A stretch of DNA of 64,000 nt from Gossypium raimondii. Its lineage: Eukaryota; Streptophyta; Magnoliopsida; Malvales; Malvaceae. The DNA lies in assembly GCF_025698545.1 (NCBI RefSeq), contig NC_068567.1, positions 7,130,001 through 7,194,000 of the forward strand, given 5' to 3'. A program made the translations under genes and the position numbers. Numbering within the stretch: the stretch's first letter is position 1; every line of letters begins with the position of its first letter. Of this stretch, positions 1 to 10,679 are shown one piece after another. The notes beneath the pieces are model-generated. The model saw nothing but the letters and a program-made list of their open reading frames with translations. It searched no databases and had not been told where the DNA came from.

Positions 1-1733
1 TTTGTATTTTAGATCGAGAACCCGAAGCAAGCCGAGGAAAAGAAAAAGTAGTTGATTAGTCCCTGAACTTTTGCAAATTCTGCAAATCGACCCAGGTAAG
101 TTCATATGACTGAAATTTAATGATTAAATGTTAATTTCATGAATTATACAATGTATGATGAAATGTATTTATTGTTGAAATGAGAATAAAATAAAAATGT
201 GAAAATCGAATAAATGATCAAATTAAGTGGAACGCCGGATTTGAGTACTTCTGATCAAGTGACAAAGTGATAAGTGGCTACACTTATCTGATCAAGTGAT
301 AAAGTGATAAGTGGTAGCTTCAGCTACACTTATCTGATCAAGTGGCAAAGTAATAAGTGGTAGCCTAGCTACACTTATCTGATCAATGACAAGTGATAAG
401 AGGTCATATGTCAAAGTGAAAGTGAAGTACTCAATCTTCCGTAACCGTTCCTTAATTTTGATCAAGGATGGTAAGTGACAAATAGGCCCAAAGGAATTAT
501 GGTAAAAGAATAAGTAGTAGTGAGTTTATACCAAGGAACTCACCAAAGATTGTGGTTGACAGGTAAATTTAGTAATGGTGTATATTGTATAAGTGTACAA
601 GTGTTTGGTAAGATTTATGTTTTATGCCTATGAACTTACTAAGCTTTTCTATAAGCTTACATGTGTGTGTTTCTTGTTTTTGTAGATTAACGTATTTATA
701 CATTCGGAGGATCGGATCTACATCAAGAATCACACTATCCAAATATACTCCGGTAGATTATGTTAAGCAATTTTTTGGATTTATATGGCATGTATAGGGA
801 ATTGAAGTAAAAAGTAAATTTGAATGTTATGGTTATGCGTTAGATATCGAAATATATACATGTTTTAGTTTGAAATGGTTGATTGGTTGAACTTCATTAG
901 TATTTAAATGAAGTAGATGAAATCTTGGAATTGGTTGTGATTTGAAATTTGCAGGAAGGTTAGACAATTATAAAGGGTTATATTGATTTTTTTTAAAATT
1001 GCAATGGAGCAGTTCGTGGACAGCAAAGATTGATGTAACTTTAAAATCACCAAAAATATTGGAAATAGAATTAGAAATTGAGTGAGATATGAAATTAAAG
1101 CTGAAAGAGTCTACTTTCATATGAAAGAAGTGGAGTAAGCAAAAGAATTATATATTTTTAGATATTTGAATTTCATATGAAAGAAGTGGAGTAAGCAAAA
1201 GAATTATATACTTTTAGATATTTGAATTTTAGTGAAACAGGGCAAGAATGTTTTTGAAGTCCCTGTTCTGACTTTAGAAATTCATTAAAATTTGTACAGA
1301 AGGAATTATGAGTTATAATTTATATGTATAGATTCCTTAATGAGTCTATTTTCAGTAGAAATAAGTTTAATCACCATATGAAGCCTTTAATAAGAGATAA
1401 TTAAATTTTAGTGATGAGTGGTCAGGATAGTCGATTAGTGAAACAGGGGAGACTTCAACTAATAAACTGTAATAATTGGCTAAAGAAAAAATTCTGAAAA
1501 ATTTATGGTGAATAGATATATCAGTCTAGTTTCTGGGAAAATTTACGGATCTAAATTTCAAGTTTCGTAGCTTGAATTATAATTATTTTAGTGACTGCTG
1601 TACAGGTGGACAGCTTTATTATGAATGATGAAATTAAATTTGAAAGTAAATTTTTATGCCCCGAACTTTTAAGTTAAGTCAAGTAACGCCTCATGCTCGA
1701 CTCCGGAAACGGTATTGGGTAAGGGGTGTTACA
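1..1733 (+). mobile_element. 3' part of a long LTR (gypsy-like), truncated by window edge
   Basis: The segment ends in GGGGTGTTACA at 1733, the usual 3' border of the long LTRs in this window. It shares blocks in the same order with the LTR pieces at 51460-52567 and 40570-41866: a block around 'ggacagcaa', a block around 'gatatttgaattttagtg', and an end block around 'ctccggaaacgg'. No coding frame is visible. Its right border falls inside a copia coding frame, so it inserted into that element. The matching left TSD lies outside the window; the right-hand candidate is GATAC (1734-1738). Assignment to gypsy is by resemblance only. Confidence 0.7.
236..420 (+). repeat. Imperfect tandem repeat inside the LTR
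   Basis: About four degenerate units of roughly 45-60 bases are built on 'cttatctgatcaagtg' and 'aaagtgataagtgg'. Units differ by small indels. It lies in the upstream half of the LTR and has no coding content. Confidence 0.7.
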
Positions 1734-2136
1734 GATACAACGAAACATATTTCACCAAAATTATTCTTCACCCATGATCTTAAGAAAAGAGTTGATATAA
1801 ATGTTCAACAAATTCGTTCTAGTGATAATTTAACAGATCTTTTTACTAAGGCATTGCCAACTTCAGCATTTGAAATACTACTACACAAGATTGGAATATG
1901 TCAACACAAAAATGTAACATAATGTTGCCATTAGGTGGAGCCTAAAATAAGTTGTACTCTTTTCCTTTAACCAAAGTTTTGTCCTATTGGGTTTTTTTGG
2001 TAAAAGTTTTTAATGAGGCAGCTTGTAATAAAAAATTGTGTACTCTTTTTTTTTCATTATGTTTTTATCCCACAAGGTTTTTTCTAATAAGGTTTTAACA
2101 AGGCACATTATCTACCAATAGACATCCAATGGAGAG
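1734..2136 (+). pseudogene. Ty1/copia Pol, C-terminal RNase H fragment plus 3' untranslated tail
   Basis: The frame from 1734 to the stop at 1920-1922 encodes the end of a Ty1/copia Pol polyprotein. The features seen are TKHI near the start, the stretch DLKKR..DINVQQIRSSDNLTDLFTKALP, and a short tail ending in HKNVT. In intact elements this is the RNase H C-terminus that follows reverse transcriptase. Everything upstream is missing because a gypsy-like LTR abuts the frame at 1733; only about 62 codons remain. A spacer of roughly 200 bases with a purine-rich stretch (ggagag, 2131-2136) leads into the 3' LTR, as expected for a polypurine tract. It cannot encode active protein. Confidence 0.85.
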
Positions 2137-2370
2137 TGTTATGAATATCCTATTAAGTGGATGTCCATCATAATTAAGATAAAGTTTTGATGTACTTTAA
2201 ATTCTAATAGTTATTAGAATTAGATATCTACTTCTTTTATACTTCTTATTACTATAAATAGAGACTCTTATGAAGTATTGTAACCACCCTTTTGATCAAT
2301 AAAGTACGTCCTCTATTACTTTCATATTTTCTTTGTTCTTTATTCTCTCCATCTCTTTTATTTTATAACA
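2137..2370 (+). mobile_element. 3' LTR of a copia element
   Basis: It starts TGTTATGAATATCC and ends TTTTATAACA, giving the TGTTA..TAACA inverted ends of a plant copia LTR, directly after a purine-rich tract. Inside are a TATA-like ctataaataga near 2254 and an aataaa near 2300. Length is 234 bases. A second copy of this LTR was not found in the window. Confidence 0.8.
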
Positions 2371-3600
2371 ATTTTCATTTTTTATTTTTAATTAATTTTT
2401 AATTAATAACTCTTTTATTCATAAAATCAAATAATTTTAAAAATATGATTATTTTTAGTAGATATAATTTTTATGTGTAATATTTTTTTCAATCCATATC
2501 ATGAGTGTAATAAATTTTAATATTATATATTTTTGTATGTGTATTTAAAATATTTCACATATAAACATAATGATATTTGAAATAATTAATTGAAATATTT
2601 CACATATAAAAATATTTGAAATATCATACGCACAATGTAGATGAAAAAGCAATGATATTTGAAATATTTTACATATAAAAATAGTAATTATATTTGAAAT
2701 AATTATTTCGCTTTATAATATTAGAAATCACCATACCCATAATATATGTAGAGAAAATAAATATTTGACATATAAATATTATATATAAAATAAAAATATA
2801 TCAAAAAATTAGTTGATATTTATATTATATATAAAGGAATTATTAATTTCAAATATTTTTAACATAATAATATATGTAAAATATATATTTTTATTATATA
2901 ATTACATATTTATTATTTGATTTTATGATTAAAAAGTTATTAATTAAAATTTAAAAAAGGATTTGAAACCATATAAAATAAAACTTACAAATCTGTTCAG
3001 AAGAAGAGAATTGAACATTTTAATCAAAGGATTGATATGTTAAAAACATTAATATTTAATTATCTGATAAAAAATTAATTATATTAAAAAATCCAGACAA
3101 TATAACTTAAAAAAAAGAACTTTTTCCGAAAATGACATATTTCCTAAAATTTCAAAAAAAATCGACCTATTTCCCAAATATAATTTTCTTTTCTTCTTGA
3201 CATATGGCTAACTTAGCCACAAGGTTGAGTTGTTATTAATTTCAATCCTTTGTATCTGAGTGTTTGTTGTTTCTAATTAGATGTCTGTGGCTTTGACCAT
3301 CATTCCCTGACCTCTTTTATTGAGCCCGGTTGTGTCTTCTCTTATGTAGATTGTCTATTATCGGATCATGCTGTGTCATCTTTATCCCCAAAATGTTTTT
3401 TTTTCTTTGAAAAAAAAAACAAAGAAAGAAAGTAAGCAGTATGAAATGGCGAGTTGACTGAAGTAAAACCTCGCTTATTGTTGTATTGTACAGTAGAATT
3501 GATGATGAAAAGACATTGAGAATAAAACCCATCGTCTCAAAAGAGAAAACCACCCAAAACGACCGACCCCTCCCCTGTTTCTCTACCACCGAACACCCAC
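2371..3600. other. AT-rich intergenic DNA
   Basis: Very AT-rich to about 3130, with repeated 'gaaatatttcacatataaa'-like blocks around 2550-2700. From about 3590 it becomes C/T-rich, which suits the promoter and leader of the phosphatase gene downstream. No gene was recognised. An open frame on the minus strand at 3317-3607 has no recognisable similarity. Confidence 0.6.
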
Positions 3601-3856
3601 CTTTCACTTCCCTCTAACATACGCCCCCCCAACCAACTCTAATCCTGCGCACCTTCTTTAGCTCTCCTCAATCTCATATATTTCCCATCAATTACCACAT
3701 CATTCTTTGATTCCTTGCTTTTTAGGGTCTCACACGAAAAAGGGTCTATTTTCTTTTCGGCTTAAAAAGCTCAGATCACGTCATCGGATTGTAAACAATC
3801 TTGGACGGCGGTGTCGGATTTTGGGTTTTGGGTGTTTTTTTGACGAGAGATGTCTG

Positions 3857-5966
3857 ATGCTCCGGGGATTGATGAATCTGTTCTCGCTCTGCTGGAAGCC
3901 ATTCGGGCCTGACGGGGAAAATCACGAGACAAACGGCGTTCTTGGCGGCGGCGGCGGTACTACTGGTGGTTCAAGAGAAGGTAAAGACGGCTTGCTTTGG
4001 TTTCGGGATATAGGAAAATATGGTTCCGGGGAATTTTCCATGGCAGTGGTCCAAGCAAATCAGGTGCTTGAGGATCAAAGCCAGATCGAGTCCGGTCAAT
4101 TCGGCACTTTTGTTGGGATCTATGATGGGCATGGCGGGCCCGAAGCGGCTCGTTACGTTTGCGATCACTTGTTCAGCAACTTTCGAGGTTCGTCACTTTC
4201 TTTTGGGTTCTTTTAAATAAGTTCAAAAGCTTTCCCAACTCAGAAAAGCGAAATGTTAACTTTGATTTGTTGACATTTGAACTATTTGGGAACTCTTTTG
4301 GTACTTTGGTTAGTGTTTAGTAACTATTTATGTTGTTTCTTCTTATTTCTGGCTTAAATAACACCCAGATTTAAGGTGTTCTTTCGATGCTTTTAGAACT
4401 TAAAATCAATGAAATATTTAATCTTGAAGATAGGGTGCTGAATCTTTTGAAGTGCTTAGTTTTTCTTTCAGAACCTTTTAATCAGTCGAATGTAATAGTT
4501 TTGAGATCGAAGGATTTAGTGGGGCAATTTTTTGTGCTTTGCTACTTGCCTTTAATATGAAAGAATTCCCCTTAATTGCTTTAAATGCTTCTTTGTGTTA
4601 TGCTGTTTCTTCTTTCGATTCTCGGACAATTTCTAGAAAATGAGCGGTTCTTATGTTGGCATTCTTAGGCTTTGTGTTTATGCAGCAATAACAGCTGAGT
4701 CGCACGGAGTTGTGACTGCTGAGACCATTCAAAGAGCTTTTCGTCAAACAGAAGAAGGGTTTACCACGCTTGTGTCGGAATTATGGGGTTCTCGACCCAA
4801 TATGGCAACTGTTGGTACATGCTGTCTGGTTGGAGTAATATATCAGCAAACACTTTTTATCGCGAGTCTTGGTGATTCACGTGTTGTTCTGGGCAAGAAA
4901 GTTGGCAATACTGGTGGAATGGCTGCTATGCAGTTGTCAACTGAACACAATGCAAACATTGAGGCTATTAGGCACGAACTCAAGGAATTACACCCAAATG
5001 ATCCGCAAATCGTTGTCCTCAAGCATGGGGTTTGGCGAGTAAAGGGCATTATTCAGGTTACATTAACACCTGCATAGTGTATAACTTTTAATCATTGGCA
5101 CGGATAAATATAATATCCTTGAGTGTTTGGATTTTCATGTAAATCTTTTGGAACCGATTAGATGAAGCAACATCATATGTCTTGTTTCTCGATTTCATAA
5201 CCTCCTTCATAAATTATCATGTGATGTGATGAATTTCATGACTGTATTTGATGCAGGTTTCAAGATCTATAGGCGATCTTTATATGAAACATGCACAGTA
5301 TAACAGGGAACCGATTAATGCGAAATTTAGACTTCCTGAACCAATGAACATGCCTATATTGAGTGCCAATCCAACTATCATTTCTCATCCTCTCCACCCA
5401 AGTGATTCTTTCCTTATATTTGCATCCGATGGTCTATGGGAACACTTGAGTAATGAAAAAGCTGTGGATATCGTCCACAGTCATCCCCGTGCGGTAAGAT
5501 TTTGCCCTTATTTCTCTGTTCATCAGTCATAATTTCTCAGAATAAAGCTCTCGTGTCCATTGCAGTTTTAGTCTCTTGTATATGCAGGAATCAGTGTTTT
5601 TATGTGATAATGTATCGATACTAAATTTCTGTTTATCTTCAATCATGAGTTCACCATTCACAAACTGAATTGTTTGAAGTTGAGTTTTGTTAGGATATGA
5701 GAGATAATCGATGAGTTTTTAAGGTGTTGCTGATGAACCTTTTACAAATGCAGGGGAGTGCCAAAAGGCTTGTCAAAGCTGCCCTACAAGAAGCAGCCCG
5801 GAAACGAGAAATGAGATATTCGGATCTTCGAAAGATTGACAAGAAGGTTCGACGTCATTTTCACGATGATATTACTGTTATTGTGTTATTCTTTAATCAC
5901 GATCTTATATCGAGAGGTGCCATCCAAGACCCTCCAGTATCGATTCGGAGTGCACTAGAACACTGA
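3857..5966 (+). CDS. Protein phosphatase 2C, clade D type (four exons)
   Basis: Predicted exons are 3857-4187, 4686-5056, 5257-5493 and 5754-5966, all with GT..AG borders, encoding 383 residues. The enzyme removes phosphate from Ser/Thr using two Mn/Mg ions. Motifs seen are YDGHGG (Asp90 and Gly91 are metal-site residues), GDSR near 173-176, SDGLWE with Asp292, and HDD near 350-352 followed by ITV. The short N-terminus [16 protein letters not shown], the sequence [19 protein letters not shown] and the C-terminal block [17 protein letters not shown] match plant PP2C.D proteins from memory. In Arabidopsis, members of that clade dephosphorylate the plasma-membrane H+-ATPase and are inhibited by SAUR proteins. 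The ATG at 3857 was chosen because it gives the family N-terminus; upstream in-frame codons read through leader. All catalytic motifs are present, so it looks functional. A C/T-rich leader precedes it. Confidence 0.93.
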
Positions 5967-7379
5967 TGATTTATAAACCAAATAGATTTCTGCTTCCTCT
6001 GGTTTTTGCTCTGGGGATTCGAAATCGAACTTGAACCTTTAGTTTAGCAAATTGCCGTAAAATGTTAAAAAGAGAGTAAGCAGGCCAAGATTTAGTGCAA
6101 ATTCTATGTAATGCTCTACTTAATTCAGCAAAAACATTTTGTGACAGTGCTTTATCAGATGAAACATGAATATAGGTGTTTGATTTATTCTATATTGACC
6201 CCAATCAACATTCAGTAGACTCAAATAGCTCAAACAGTAACTTGCATGTCTACTTTAATTTGGATCATGTAAATTTGTAGAATTAAGTTAGATTTCAAGT
6301 TTGGGTCATTTTTTCATCCGGTTAATCGGTATTAATCGAATTTTTTAATCTTTTAACCGTTAACTGAATTAAAATTTTGTCAAAAATAATTAATTGAACT
6401 GAAATATTTCGATTAATTTGGCCAATTAATTGAATTAATAAAATGTATATGTTTTTTTAAAACAAGTATAAAATATATTAAAAATATAAATTGATAATGT
6501 TCATTTGGTGAATTATCTAAATTAATTAAATTAAAATGATATATAATTTATATTTATTAATTATTAAGTTTAATTAATTCGATTAATTACTCGATTTCAA
6601 ATATTACATGTTTCAATCATTTTAAAGTCAACTGATTTGAAATATTTATTCAAATTATTTTTACTCCAACTGTTGATGATGAAATCGTTTCAGAGTTGGA
6701 TGCGGGACAAATTCCAGTAATCTTTGATCAAAATCAGATCATATTTTTGAGTTTACATCAACATTGAAAAATCTTTTAACCTAACTCAAGTTTTTGTTTG
6801 AATTTTCATAAAAAAAAAATATCTTCACTGTTGTGAACAAACTAGTCAGAAACTGAAATGGGTGAAGTAGATCAGATCAGACAAGCTTTGTAGGCTGCAA
6901 GCAATTCAATAGAACTGCTAAGCTTGAGAGCTCAGTGCATATTTCGTCATCATAATTACCATGTATTGGAAACAAGGCTTTTATAAACTCAAAACCAAAA
7001 CCAATATTTTTCTTCTTTCTTGCAAAAAAGGGATCCTCGGTGTTTTTGCTGGTAGTTTTCATCAAACAAAATACATGATCAGGTCTGGAGCTCCCCTTAA
7101 TTTTAAAAACTCAAATCAGAAATTTATAGAAAAAAAAATTCAGTAAAATTGGGTGTAAAAAAAAAATGGGTTTAGCAGGATGTTATTCACTGCACCTGGT
7201 AATACAAAGATTAAAGGCGAAGCGACTCAATTTCCTGCAAATAATATATGCCTCTTTGAAGAACAAACGTGATGGGTAAAATTCCCTTATAACTATGATC
7301 ATCAAATTACAGGGACCCCATCAAGAGGCAGCTTCTGGAAATTTGCTAAATTTCGTAGAAGAAAAAGCAGAAGGGATAA
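5967..7379. other. 3' flank of PP2C and decayed repeats
   Basis: The PP2C 3' UTR probably ends by about 6200. From 6300 to 6600 there is an AT-rich block dominated by 'ttaatcgaatt' and 'aattaattgaatt' variants, a typical decayed plant interspersed repeat. At 6877-7350 there is more mixed, somewhat less AT-rich sequence without a convincing reading frame. Confidence 0.55.
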
Positions 7380-8234
7380 GGTAAAAGTATCAGGGAAGCC
7401 CCTGTACTTAGGGGTAGATTGTATTCGGCCCCCTCTACTGAAAAATTAGACAAATTAGCCCCTCCTTAGACGTGAAATGTTAATTTTAATGATTAAGTAT
7501 TAATTTAGTCCCTGAGCTATAGCTAAAATATGATTTTAATTTTTTTTTAAACTTCTTAACAATAATTCTAAAAAGTTAAAAAATATTAAAAATAAATATA
7601 AATTAGATGGATTAGAAGCCAGGAATGAATTATTAGCCTGCTTAGTTGTTCTTGATTCCGAGAAGCTTCATGGCTACCTCTCAGGTGACAATTGCAGCCG
7701 CATTAGCAGGAAAAGCTCTCAGTCTAGGAGGACCCAAGCTTGTGTAGTTACTTTCCATATTATTTTGATTGTCTTATTGTGCTAGGAAAGGCAAATTTAG
7801 ATCATCTCACTGAAATTAGAACTTGGATAATGATGTTTGTCTGAAAAAACAAATAAAGAATAAAATTAGATATAAATAGACCATATGGTAACTCAAAATT
7901 GAAAAATGGATATTAAAACACCCACACCACCACTTAGAATTCCAATTCCCATATCAACCAAATTGTTATGGTCAAATGAACCAGATTTTACCTGTAAGTG
8001 CATATACTAACTAATATATGCATTTTAATATATTTTTATTTTAAGATTCTTTTAATTTTTAGAATTGTTGTTAAGAATTTTTTTAAAAATTTTAAATAAT
8101 ATTTTAACTATAGTTCAAGGATCAAATTAATAATTAATCATTTAAATTAACATTTCACGTCATCATTTAATAAAAAATTTAATGGATGGGTTAATTTACA
8201 CATTTCAAAATTCTTTTAGTATAGTCCTTTTACC
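7380..8234. mobile_element. MULE-type non-autonomous element, candidate Pack-MULE
   Basis: A perfect 10-bp direct repeat, GAAGGGATAA, flanks the element (7370-7379 and 8235-8244). The ends are inverted: GGTAAAAGTAT on the left, GGTAAAAGGACTAT on the right read inward. Similarity between the arms continues for roughly 240 bases, with shared blocks such as 'acgtgaaatgttaatttaaatgatta' in diverged form. A 9-10 bp TSD with long inverted repeats is the signature of Mutator-like elements. Between the arms (about 7617-7985) lies non-repeat DNA, richest in G+C at 7617-7740, with a 25-codon ATG frame starting at 7671 (MATSQVTIAAALAGKALSLG..). I do not recognise its source. No transposase is encoded. 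Confidence 0.75.
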
Positions 8235-8896
8235 GAAGGGATAATAGAATATATAGTTGGTAAAGTTAGAAATTAGGCTATTTATATAGTATATGACCCA
8301 TTAAACTCTTAGGCATCTTGTAGAATACAAATGGCCCAAAACTCAGTTTTGCTCAACTTTTTAAATGCAAAAAATTGAAGCCCATTTTTCTGTTTTTTAA
8401 ATTCAAAAATAAAAAGAAATACAATTCTAATTTGTTAAGGGTAAACTAGTGTGGTTAAACTATTAGTAAGTTTACGTTTTGGTTACTCAACTTCAAAAGT
8501 TACAAAATAATCATTAAATTGTTCGAAAGTTTTCATTTAAATCACTGAATTATTTCAAAAAATTTATTTAAGTCACTGGGCTATTTAATTTACTGGGTAT
8601 TAAATCTTTTTACTAAGCGATGGTTCGACAATCGATATGATGGATCAGTATTCATCGATGAGTAGAAAAACATATCTTAGATCCAAGTCGATTTGAAAGT
8701 CAATGTCCAGGGGCAAAGCTAGAAAATTGTTTGGAGAGTCGGAATTAAGTTGTATATTTTTACAATAGTAAATATGCAGTTTCACTATTTTAAATGATTA
8801 AATCGATTTTTATCATTTTAGGAGGAGCAAAGTACAATGTTTAAAGGCTACTTCTAATGCCATGGGGACACTGATGTTAGAGTACCTGGTGAATGA
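8235..8896. other. AT-rich intergenic repeats
   Basis: At 8440-8620 there is a block of 'ttaagtcactg' and 'ttaaatcactgaatt' phrases of the type found in plant foldback MITEs, with a terminus-like 'agggtaaact' at 8439. No complete element border could be set and no gene was seen. Confidence 0.45.
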
Positions 8897-9124
8897 GAAA
8901 TTATTTTATAGACCTTTCCCACCACATCATCCATGGTCTTTTTCTAATTATTTAATGACATTTCAACAAAATTTTCCATGTCATTGATATATGATTTTGG
9001 TATTTCTTTTACCCTGAACCCGAACCCTGAACTCTAAAAATAGAAAATTTTACAAAAATGTCATTAAATAATTGAAAATGGATCATTGATGATGCGGTGA
9101 GAATGTTCCATAAAATAATTTCTC
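8897..9124. repeat. Foldback MITE (GAGAAATTATTTTA family), copy 1
   Basis: Inverted ends: GAGAAATTATTTTATAGACC on the left, with the complement of 'ccataaaataatttctc' on the right. The arms extend for about 45 bases, including 'accacatcatccatgg' against 'cattgatgatgcggtg'. A second copy of the family is at 37937-38324. No clear TSD was found. Confidence 0.75.
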
Positions 9125-9798
9125 TATGCTATCTTAGATAAAGATGTTGACCAATTGCTAATTTTAGCCTTATTTAAAAAATCTTGCAATGTTGCAAGTG
9201 AGAAGGGAAAAAAAGATTAAGGGCTAAAATGAAAAAATTCACAAATGTTAAGGATGAATTTTAGAATTATGCCTTTTTAATTGATATCCTGAATTCTAAT
9301 ATTGTGGATGAAAGTGTTGGATACAGGTTTTACTTTTAAGAGATAATTCTTAATGTTTTTTTTTTTTTGGTACAAGGCATATAACTCAATAGAAAACATA
9401 AACTCCATTGTTTCGGTTTCTTTTTAATGTAAAAATAGGGTTGATCACTAAAATCTCCATTTTAATCAGCATGATGATGATGCTGCTGATGCTGATGATG
9501 ATGATATAATAAAAGCATGAAACAAGCTGAAACCATGCAAGAGGTTAGTTTGATCTTATATTGCAGTGCAAGTCAGATAAGATATGCAAAACCAGATTTT
9601 TATCAGACACAAATCTCCATTAAAACTATAGATTTCTTTAGGGACTTAATTAACATGTGCCATACTTGACACGTTTTCGAACATGTTAATTGATCCATTT
9701 TTTTTCTCAGGGCATACACTCCATACACATACGTACGTACATACATGCATAATGATATTTACAGAAGTTTCGTCCAGTTTCAAGCTTCCAACCTGCGA
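9125..9798. other. Intergenic DNA downstream of the peptide gene, with a microsatellite
   Basis: Contains an ATG/CTG trinucleotide microsatellite at about 9470-9505 and a short 'acatacgtacgtacatacatgcat' alternation near 9725-9750. The 3' UTR of the minus-strand peptide gene probably lies in the last 150 bases. No other gene was seen. Confidence 0.6.
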
Positions 9799-10122
9799 TT
9801 ATGGTGATTTTTTGTGCTTAGGATAAGGATTGGTTCCATTTATGTAGGAATGGTGAACTAGATTGTTTGGATCAGTATTACTTCCGTAGTGTTCGTACCC
9901 CGGGTTATTGTCATTATCTTCCTGATCGGGCGCAGCAACAAGGCTCGCCGTAGCAGCACTTCCGACGTCAGCTTTTCGACCCAGACGGCTACTGGTTGCA
10001 AGCTGATCGTTGCTTAAGAGCTTCGGCTCCAGCCGGTTTTCGGGCCTTTGTCCGTCAGCTTCCGGAGATGCCAAGAGCAAAACCAGGGCGAAAAAGATCA
10101 TCACTGAGTTCTTCATGATCAT
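9799..10122 (-). CDS. Small secreted peptide precursor, unknown class
   Basis: A single open frame of 107 residues. Residues 1-24 form a signal peptide: Met, Lys, then a hydrophobic core VMIFFALVLLLA, with cleavage likely just before Gln25. The middle (25-65) is polar with a basic GRK near 49-51. The C-terminal third is acidic, then rich in Pro, Gly, Asn and Tyr: DNDNNPGYEHYGSNTD, followed by HHSYINGTNP and a basic KHKK tail. Asp/Glu next to Tyr makes Tyr76 and Tyr79 plausible sulfation sites, and NGT is a possible N-glycosylation site. This layout is that of secreted peptide-hormone precursors, but I cannot match it to CLE, CEP, PSK, PSY, RGF or CIF consensus. The start is the ATG at 10122; the upstream in-frame codon is TTG. 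A TATAAAA at 10292-10298 and a possible 5'-UTR intron (10144-10232) support a real gene. GC content is well above the flanks. Confidence 0.72.
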   Translation of the reverse strand: MIMKNSVMIFFALVLLLASPEADGQRPENRLEPKLLSNDQLATSSRLGRKADVGSAATASLVAAPDQEDNDNNPGYEHYGSNTDPNNLVHHSYINGTNPYPKHKKSP

Positions 10123-10291
10123 CAAAGCTGCTCTATTTAACCCCTGAAATCAAAAAGAAAAATTTCAAGGTTAACGACAAAAAAAGAGCACAGAAGAAGA
10201 TAGAATCTGAAGCTAGCTATATATATATATACCACATTCAAGTATGAGAAAAATATTTGAGTGTGAAGAAGGAAGAACACTAGGGCTAGGG

Positions 10292-10298
10292 TTTTATA
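10292..10298 (-). promoter_or_regulatory. TATA box of the small peptide gene
   Basis: Reads TATAAAA on the minus strand inside 'ggctataaaaccctagccc'. It lies about 170 bases upstream of the ATG. Removal of the suspected leader intron (10144-10232, minus-strand GTATAT..TTTCAG) would leave a leader of about 55 bases. Confidence 0.5.
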
Positions 10299-10679
10299 GC
10301 CATACCTGAGTTGCTGTTTTTGGAGATTGATTTTTGAGCACTATGAAATTGCAAGGTGAGGTGGGGATATCACAATCTCGCAAATTCATTGGCTCAGGGT
10401 AGCCCAAAGAAGTAAGTAATTATGATTAACTTTAATATATTTTTTATACTATAATTAATTAACTCTTTTTAGTTTTGCATTTTCTCGATGGATTTTTTTT
10501 AGAAAATAATTAAATGAGAATTAATCTAACTTATCGTGAAAATTAATTTATTTAGAAAATAATTAAAACAACAAAATAGCATTTTAAAAGTAATATAAAT
10601 TAGAAATAAATATTTACTAATTAAATAAAATGTAAATTTAATTTATAAAATTAAAATAATTAAAAATATACTATAAAAT

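Noticed and set aside
3317..3607. 96-codon open frame on the minus strand upstream of the PP2C gene
   Set aside because: Antisense to the promoter and leader of a well-supported gene, low-complexity Phe/Leu content, no recognisable motif.
9466..9508. ATG/CTG-rich run resembling miR172
   Set aside because: It is a trinucleotide microsatellite; the match is low-complexity and lacks the flanks of the miRNA.
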